Assembly: GCA_964575185.1 (NCBI GenBank) | Contig: CAZNPW010000033.1 | Span: forward strand, 1-34,010 | Direction of reading: 5' to 3' | Source of the DNA: CAZNPW01 sp964575185 | GTDB taxonomy: Bacteria > Pseudomonadota > Alphaproteobacteria > Rhodobacterales > Rhodobacteraceae | Length of the DNA: 34,010 nt | Program-made: the position numbers and the translations under genes | The notes under the pieces: model-generated | Seen by the model: the letters and a program-made list of their open reading frames with translations, nothing else | Database searches by the model: none | What the model was told of the DNA's origin: nothing | Part shown: positions 29,533-34,010 of the stretch, piece after piece | Layout of the letters: each line of letters begins with the position of its first letter | Numbering within the stretch: position 1 is the stretch's first letter

Positions 29533-30760
29533 CCTGCGGCTGGGCGTGATCGCCGACGACCTGACCGGCGCGTCGGACATCGCGGGCATCCTGACGCGCG
29601 CCGGGGCCGCGACGGCGCTGGTCGCGGGCCTGCCCGACGGCCCGGCACTCGCCGCCGGGGCGGTCGTGGTGGCGCTGAAGTCGCGGTCGATCCCCGCCTC
29701 CGACGCCGTCGCGCAGTCGCTGCACGCGCTGGCCTGGCTGCGGGCCGCGGGCGCGCGGACGGTGATCTTCAAGGTCTGCTCGACCTTCGATTCGACGCCG
29801 CAGGGCAACATCGGCCCGGTCGCCGAGGCGCTGTGCGACGCGCTGAATGCCCCCGGGGCCGCGGTCTGCCCGGCCTTCCCGGCGAACGGCCGCACCGTGT
29901 TCCAGGGCCACCTCTTCGTCGGCGACCGCCTGCTGTCCGAATCGGGGATGGAGCGGCACCCGCTGAACCCGATGACCGACCCCGACCTGCGCCGCTGGCT
30001 GGCGCGGCAGACCGCGGCCCCGGTCGGCCACCTGCCGCTCGCGGCGCTGCGCGCGGGCGAGGGGGCCGCGCGGCTGGCCGCCGCCTTCGCCGCCGGGCAG
30101 CGGCTGGTGATCTGCGACGCGGTGGACGACGGCGACCTCGACCTCGTCGGCGCGGCCACGGCGGGCCACCCCCTGATCGTCGGCGGCTCGGCCGTCGCCG
30201 CGGGGGTTCTCGCCGCCCTCGGCCCCGGCCGCCCGCCCGCTCGCCAGCCGCGCCCGAAGGCCGCGCCGGGCTGCGTGCTGTCGGGCAGCTGCTCCCGCGC
30301 GACGCTGGAGCAGGTGGCGGTCCACGCCGCGCGCCACCCCACCCTGCACCTGGCGCCCGACGCGCTGTCGGCAGACGAAGCCCTGGCCTTCCTCGCCGCC
30401 CACGTCGGCGCGCGCCCGCTCGTCGCGACCTCCGCCCCGCCCGACGCGGTCGCCGCCGCGCAAGCCCGGCACGGGCGCGACGCGCTCGCGGCGCGCATCG
30501 ACGCCCTTTTCGCCGGCCTCGCCCGCCGCGCGCCCGCGCTCGGCTACGGCGGCATCGTGGTCGCGGGGGGCGAGACCTCGGGGGCCGTCGCCTCGGCTTT
30601 CGGCGCGCTCGCCTGCGCCGTCGGGGAGGAGATCGCGCCGGGTGTCCCGACGCTCTACCCCGCCGGCAGCGCGCCCGCCGGGCTGGTGCTGAAATCGGGC
30701 AACTTCGGCGGCCCGGACTTCTTCGCCCGCGCGCTCGACGCGCTGGAGGCCGGGCGGTGA
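29525..30760 (+). CDS. otnK: Four-carbon acid-sugar kinase (DUF1537; OtnK-type)
   Basis: 411 residues. DUF1537 kinases phosphorylate tetronates, 3-oxo-tetronates or related acids at C4. The N-terminal domain (about 1-225) has the acidic substrate motif GVIADDLTGASDIAG and KVCSTFDSTPQGNIGP; the C-terminal nucleotide-binding domain (about 240-410) has LSGSCSRATLEQ, and GGETSGAVASAFG. Start ATG at 29525 overlaps the regulator's 3' end by 8 bp and the stop overlaps otnC. Direct adjacency to an OtnC-type gene makes 3-oxo-tetronate kinase the likeliest activity, though the substrate stereochemistry is not decidable. Confidence 0.88.
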   Translation: MTDLRLGVIADDLTGASDIAGILTRAGAATALVAGLPDGPALAAGAVVVALKSRSIPASDAVAQSLHALAWLRAAGARTVIFKVCSTFDSTPQGNIGPVAEALCDALNAPGAAVCPAFPANGRTVFQGHLFVGDRLLSESGMERHPLNPMTDPDLRRWLARQTAAPVGHLPLAALRAGEGAARLAAAFAAGQRLVICDAVDDGDLDLVGAATAGHPLIVGGSAVAAGVLAALGPGRPPARQPRPKAAPGCVLSGSCSRATLEQVAVHAARHPTLHLAPDALSADEALAFLAAHVGARPLVATSAPPDAVAAAQARHGRDALAARIDALFAGLARRAPALGYGGIVVAGGETSGAVASAFGALACAVGEEIAPGVPTLYPAGSAPAGLVLKSGNFGGPDFFARALDALEAGR

Positions 30761-31395
30761 CCGACGCGCTCGCCCGCGAGCTCTGCGACCTCGCCCGGTC
30801 GCTCTTCGACCGGGGGCTGACCGGCGGCACCTCGGGCAACATCTCGGCCCGCTGCGCCGACGGGACCTATCTCTTCACGCCCACCAACGCCTCGCTCGGA
30901 CGGCTCGACCCCGCTCGGCTGTCGCGGCTCGATCCCGACTTCGCCCATGTCGCGGGCGACCCGCCGACCAAGGAGATCCCGCTGCACCGCGCCTTCTACC
31001 GCAGCCGCGGCGCGCGCGCGCAGGCGGTCGTGCACCTGCACTCCCCCCACGCCGTCGCGCTGTCGACGCTGACGCCGGCCGACCCCGCCGACGTGATCAC
31101 CCGCCTGACGCCCTACCCGGTCATGCGCCTCGGCGCGGTGCCGCGCCTGCCCTACATCCGCCCCGGCGACCCGGCGGTCGAGCCCGCCATCGCGGCGCTG
31201 CACGGCCGCTGCAAGGCCGTCCTGCTGGCCAATCACGGCCCCGTCGTCTCGGACCTGTCGCTGCCCGCCGCCGTCGCCGCCGCCGAAGAGCTCGAGGACG
31301 CCGCCCGCCTGATGTTCCTGACTCGCGGCCACCCGGCCGAGACCCTGCCCGACACGGCCATCGCCGAATTGCGCGCGCATTTCGGACGGCCGTGA
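30757..31395 (+). CDS. otnC: Class II aldolase/adducin-family 3-oxo-tetronate 4-phosphate decarboxylase
   Basis: 212 residues, GTG start at 30757 overlapping the otnK stop (GTGA). Conserved aldolase features: GTSGNIS (about 23-29), PTNASLG, KEIPLHRAFY, the metal-binding VVHLHSPHAVALS, and ANHGPVV with the third histidine ligand. OtnC-type members decarboxylate 3-oxo-tetronate 4-phosphate to dihydroxyacetone phosphate, feeding glycolysis. In other clusters this family cleaves fuculose- or ribulose-phosphates, so an aldol cleavage is an alternative. Last gene of the plus-strand transcript. The 194 bases beyond its stop, to the IS remnant at about 31590, hold nothing I recognise. Confidence 0.88.
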   Translation: MTDALARELCDLARSLFDRGLTGGTSGNISARCADGTYLFTPTNASLGRLDPARLSRLDPDFAHVAGDPPTKEIPLHRAFYRSRGARAQAVVHLHSPHAVALSTLTPADPADVITRLTPYPVMRLGAVPRLPYIRPGDPAVEPAIAALHGRCKAVLLANHGPVVSDLSLPAAVAAAEELEDAARLMFLTRGHPAETLPDTAIAELRAHFGRP

Positions 31396-31589
31396 GGGGT
31401 GGCGGAGGGTGAGGCCAGGACGTCCGAACCGGGACAGATCGAACGAAAGGTGCGACGGGGCTACTCGGCATACAGCGGTACTGCACACCTGCAGGCAGCG
31501 CACACTCGGACGGCGCTTTCTCCAGCCGGGACGTTCGAAGGTGATGAGAACGCGTTCCGCAGTTTCCTCGCCGCGGCAAAATCCCTCGA

Positions 31590-32118
31590 AGCGTGCCTGC
31601 CGTGGCGGCCTTCCATGGCTTGGCGTTCCTGCGCGGCAGGATGACGGCGGCAGCGCCCCGTTCGGCGATGGCGTGGTGGCACTTGCGCGTGTCATAGGCC
31701 CGTCGGCGGTGACGCTGGCGATCTTCTGGGCGGGAGGGATCCGGTCAAGCAACGCGGGCAGCATGGGCGAATCCCCTTCGTCGTTGCCGGTGACCTCGAC
31801 CGCCATGATCTCCGGTGTTTCCTCTTCGACCCCGAGAGGGATCTTGCGCCAGACGCGCCGCTTGGACCCGCCATGCTTGCGCGCATTCCACTCGCCTTCC
31901 CCCTCGCCCTTGATCCCGGTGCTGTCGATCAAGCGGTGCAGCGGACCCTGCGACCCCGATGCGGGATGCTCACGGCCAGCGCCTTCTGGCGGCGGCAGAG
32001 CGTGCTGAAGTCCGGCACATCCCAATCCAGGCCAGTCAGGCATGGCAGGCCCTCCACGAACCCGGTCGTCTGCCGCAGCCCCATGCCGAAGAGGACCTTC
32101 ATCGTCAGGCAAGTTGTC
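31590..32118 (-). pseudogene. IS5-family transposase remnant, frameshifted and truncated
   Basis: On the minus strand the frame reads TCLTMKVLFGMGLRQTTGFV, then LDWDVPDFSTLCRRQKALAV (about 32118-31975), shifts frame, continues as GPLHRLIDSTGIKGEGEGEW, RKHGGSKRRVWRKIPLG and MAVEVTGNDEGDSPMLPALL (about 31960-31705), shifts again to YDTRKCHHAIAERGAAAVIL with RNAKPWKA, and ends near 31590. These are the DDE-core segments of IS5-type transposases, with the first catalytic D in IDSTGIK and the second in TADG. The N-terminal 80 or so residues and the C-terminal region with the catalytic E are missing, and at least two frameshifts are present. Not functional. It abuts IS66 sequence on its right side. 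Confidence 0.8.
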
Positions 32119-32266
32119 GGCGTCCAAGGACGCGCCGGTGGCCCCGCCGATGCCTGCTGCCGGGAACCAAATCGAGATCGACTTGGCGGGCGGGCACCGG
32201 ATGCGGATCAGCGGCAGCTACGATCCCGAGGCGCTGGCTCGATTGATCCGGGGCCTGAAGGCGTGA
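32119..32266 (+). pseudogene. IS66-family TnpA 3' fragment
   Basis: The plus-strand frame MPAAGNQIEIDLAGGHRMRI continuing SGSYDPEALARLIRGLKA is the C-terminal end of an IS66 TnpA (OrfA) protein. Its stop overlaps a GTG start of TnpB (GTGA at 32263-32266), the characteristic coupling of IS66 elements. The 5' part of tnpA has been lost where the IS5 remnant begins. Confidence 0.75.
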
Positions 32267-32572
32267 TCCCGGTTCCGGCCAACGCGCGGGTCTGGCTGGC
32301 GGCGTTCACCGATATGCGCACGGGCTTTGCGGCGCTCGCGGCGCAGGCCGAGGCGGTGCTGAAGCAGGGCCGGTTCGCCGGCATCTGGTCGTCTTCCAGC
32401 GCCCCCGGGGCGATCTGGTGAAGGTGATCTGGTGGGTAAGCCATTGTCGCGCCATTGGTCCGAGCGACAATGGCGCAGCAAGGTGCCTGCATGTTCATGA
32501 AGCGGCTGGAGAAGGGACGGTTCGTCTGGCCCTCGGCCAAGGAGCAAAGGCGCACTACTGATCCGGCTTGAT
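32263..32572 (+). pseudogene. IS66-family TnpB (OrfB) remnant with frameshift and palindromic insert
   Basis: The GTG at 32263 starts MIPVPANARVWLAAFTDMRT, the TnpB N-terminus. A single-base deletion near 32381 shifts the frame; the adjacent frame continues HLVVFQRPRGDLVKVIWW. After about 32436 a 39-base segment interrupts the gene, and the family sequence resumes as GACMFMKRLEKGRFVWPSAKE (about 32483-32545). The rest of the IS66 element, including the large TnpC transposase, is absent. The following HNH gene ends at 32555 on the opposite strand, so the fragments abut or overlap it. Confidence 0.75.
32440..32474. repeat. Palindromic insert within the IS66 tnpB remnant
   Basis: GCCATTGTCGC (32440-32450) and GCGACAATGGC (32464-32474) are a perfect 11-bp inverted repeat around a 13-base loop that begins with another GCCATTG. 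The segment sits where IS66 TnpB should be continuous (between the VKVIWW and GACMFMK coding stretches), so it is an insertion of a short palindromic unit. Confidence 0.7.
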
Positions 32573-33379
32573 GGAGAACCAACTCGTGTGAAGCCCGGGC
32601 CGGGCGACATCAAAACGGGAAGCGCCGCACGGCTCAACAGCCCTTGTCCGGTGCCAGAGGAGGCGGGCTCGGTGTTTGTCGGTGAGCGGGATCGGAGATT
32701 GCCAGCGCAGCTCCGCGCGCGCCGTGTCGCTCAGCTCCGGTAAGAATTGCGGATGTCCGTCATCATCGAACGTCACGAGCCCCCGGTCGAAGGCCGCGTC
32801 CCAAAGGGCCGAAAGCAGCAGGCCGTTATGCACGTCCAGCCGGTCGGCATCGCTGGCGCAATCCTTCCAGGCGATGATGTGGCTCGCGCGCAGAAGTGCC
32901 GGATCGGTGATCCCGGTCAGCGGGCAGCGGCCTTGCCAGTAGGTCATCAGCCGGTCGCGAAAGATGTCCTGGCCAACGCGCTGGATCACAAGCCTTTCGG
33001 CCTCGGTGCTCTTGGGCAGGTTGGCCACGGCCGTATGGAATTCCTCGAGAGGGCCATCGGGCAGCGTCACGCCCAACTGGTAGACCCGTGGCATCACGGC
33101 ATAAAGCGCGGTCAGGTTCGGGAAGGCATAGCGCACGAGGCCCGGGCCAGGCATGTCGGCCTTGGGCAGGTTCAGATCCTCGACGATGCCAAGATGATCG
33201 AGGGCCAGAATCCACGGCCCATTGTGTCCGGCCGCGGCTAACCACACCGTGCCTTTCGCGGTCGTTGACCCATAGCGCACCCAGCCGTCCGTTTCGCCCA
33301 AGGCGCGGCGATAGCCGTTCTGCCAAGCGACCTTTTGGCATTCCTGCGAGACGACAAAGCTCTGCGGCGACTGGATCAT
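32555..33379 (-). CDS. HNH endonuclease domain protein
   Basis: 274 residues from ATG at 33379, 4 bases after the stop of the metallopeptidase gene. The C-terminal half contains an HNH nuclease of the PF13391 type: RCPLTGITDPALLRASHIIAWKDCASDADRLDVHNGLLLSALWDAAFDRGLV, with C152, the SHI histidine H167, N185 and D199. The N-terminal 140 residues are a beta-rich domain of unknown role, found in similar HNH proteins of restriction-like modules. The family usually ends soon after LTDKHRARLLWHR; here about 25 extra residues run to 32555 over the flank of the IS66 remnant, so the C-terminus may have been altered by that insertion. Target DNA is unknown. Confidence 0.8.
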   Translation of the reverse strand: MIQSPQSFVVSQECQKVAWQNGYRRALGETDGWVRYGSTTAKGTVWLAAAGHNGPWILALDHLGIVEDLNLPKADMPGPGLVRYAFPNLTALYAVMPRVYQLGVTLPDGPLEEFHTAVANLPKSTEAERLVIQRVGQDIFRDRLMTYWQGRCPLTGITDPALLRASHIIAWKDCASDADRLDVHNGLLLSALWDAAFDRGLVTFDDDGHPQFLPELSDTARAELRWQSPIPLTDKHRARLLWHRTRAVEPCGASRFDVARPGLHTSWFSIKPDQ

Positions 33380-33383
33380 TCCT

Positions 33384-33836
33384 CTACGCCTTCTCGTTCC
33401 AGAGCTTTTGCGCCGAAATGCCCATCGCCGTTTCCACGGCATTTGCAGCGCGGGTGACGGCGTACAGGTTCAAATCCTCGAACGCGCCCTTGTAGCTGGC
33501 CAGATAACTTTCGCTTCTGGGTTTCAGCCCGTTGCGCATCGCCACCAGATAGGCGCCCATTTCCGCCTCGACTTCCATCAGCGCGTGCGGCGTATCCCGG
33601 CGATCGGGCACCCGACGACCGGCATCAAGCCCGAGGTGCCCCAGGTACAGATGGGCCAACTCGTGCGCCACAGTGACGAAGCGCGTGGCAGCGTCGTGAT
33701 TGCGGTTGTAGGCGAGCCGGTAGAGGTTCTTGCCGGTCTTGGCCTTCGACGCTGCCAGCAGGCGTATCCAGCCAGCTTGGCCGTCGCCGGCATCAAGGGC
33801 GACGATGTCGATCCGTTCCTTCTTCACCGATCGCAT
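33384..33836 (-). CDS. ImmA/IrrE (ArdC-like) zinc metallopeptidase, 5' end interrupted or uncertain
   Basis: 150 residues from the ATG at 33836. The zinc-peptidase motif is VTVAHELAHLYLGH (H58, E59, H62) with a likely third ligand E in the MEVEAEMGAYLVA helix, which is the ImmA/IrrE-domain layout. In the same frame coding similarity clearly continues upstream as GPVDFVFDILDTEGRDVPVD and AFAFPTIGNLTDNRFTEF, to an in-frame TAG at 33960-33962; beyond it codons continue to the window edge. This upstream part resembles ArdC-like antirestriction proteins. So either the gene starts at 33836 and is short, or the full gene has a premature stop. Coupled to the HNH gene (4-bp gap), it may be part of a defence or mobile-element cassette. 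Confidence 0.75.
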   Translation of the reverse strand: MRSVKKERIDIVALDAGDGQAGWIRLLAASKAKTGKNLYRLAYNRNHDAATRFVTVAHELAHLYLGHLGLDAGRRVPDRRDTPHALMEVEAEMGAYLVAMRNGLKPRSESYLASYKGAFEDLNLYAVTRAANAVETAMGISAQKLWNEKA

Positions 33837-34010
33837 GAACTCGGTGAAGCGGTTGTCGGTCAGGTTGCCGATTGTCGGGAAGGCAAAGGCATCGACAGGG
33901 ACATCGCGCCCCTCGGTATCGAGTATGTCGAAGACGAAATCGACCGGGCCCTTTGTGAGCTACTCCCCGATCCTTGGACAGATTTCCGGGTGTTCTAAGC
34001 TACTGCTTGC

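Noticed and set aside
28249..30498. Long minus-strand open frame (749 codons) opposite the FadR regulator and otnK
   Set aside because: Low-complexity Arg/Ala/Pro-rich translation opposite two genes with clear family motifs.
20347..31400. Integrative genomic island inserted at tRNA-His
   Set aside because: No integrase and no repeated copy of the tRNA 3' end at the far side were found; adjacency alone is not enough.
31399..31644. Small plus-strand open frame after otnC
   Set aside because: No ribosome binding site or family similarity, and it runs into IS5 debris on the other strand.
1..34010. CRISPR array
   Set aside because: No series of regularly spaced repeats was seen anywhere; the only tandem repeat is the in-frame 21-bp repeat in the lipoprotein gene.

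Overview
The window is very GC-rich alphaproteobacterial chromosome, most likely from the Rhodobacterales (Rhodobacteraceae/Paracoccaceae). Four things support this: the run ribE-ribB-ribH-nusB, a MarR/LdtR-type regulator and MmcB behind an SOS box of the alphaproteobacterial form GTTC-N7-GTTC, a tRNA-His that lacks the G-1 residue and carries A73 (a known alphaproteobacterial deviation), and heavy use of ATGA/GTGA start-stop overlaps inside operons.

Layout. 1-411: the 3' part of a MarR regulator and two strong hairpins. 411-9146: a compact (8.7 kb) Mu-like transposable element with TG...CA ends, two transposase-site repeats at each end and a 4-bp flanking direct repeat. It carries a CI-like repressor facing a minus-strand operon (Ner-like protein, MuA- and MuB-type transposition proteins, two unknown small genes, GemA). 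A second minus-strand block encodes a gpT major capsid protein, a small head protein, a gpI protease with an internal scaffold start, a Mor-like activator and a small HTH protein. No terminase, portal, tail or lysis gene is present, although every recognised frame is open. This element is the most interesting object in the window.

9189-13732: three capsule genes (kpsS, a Wza/KpsD-type lipoprotein, kpsC) for the Kdo linker and export of a group-2-like capsule; the ABC exporter is not here. 13845-17123: riboflavin genes ribE, ribB (with a C-terminal GTP-cyclohydrolase-II-like domain lacking its zinc cysteines), ribH, then nusB; a decayed gene lies between ribE and ribB. 17168-20268: META-domain lipoprotein, DUF481-type outer-membrane protein, ICMT-like membrane methyltransferase, SOS-controlled mmcB and a small acidic protein. 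20347-20423: tRNA-His.

20358-31395: a sugar or sugar-acid catabolic locus. A divergent FadR-type regulator with otnK (DUF1537 kinase) and otnC (class II aldolase-type decarboxylase) is on the plus strand. On the minus strand a nine-gene operon runs from a ketopantoate-reductase-like dehydrogenase through an SDR, a monosaccharide ABC importer, a metallo-beta-lactamase-fold hydrolase, a zinc alcohol dehydrogenase and a fumarylacetoacetase-family protein to an ABM-domain protein whose tail is read antisense through the tRNA-His gene. The likely logic is import, oxidation to lactone or acid, ring opening, further oxidation, phosphorylation by OtnK and decarboxylation by OtnC to a triose phosphate. 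The substrate cannot be fixed from sequence.

31590-32572: remains of an IS5-family and an IS66-family insertion sequence, the latter interrupted by a short palindromic insert. 32555-33959: a coupled pair encoding an ImmA/IrrE (ArdC-like) metallopeptidase with an in-frame stop upstream and an HNH nuclease, possibly an accessory defence or mobile-element cassette.
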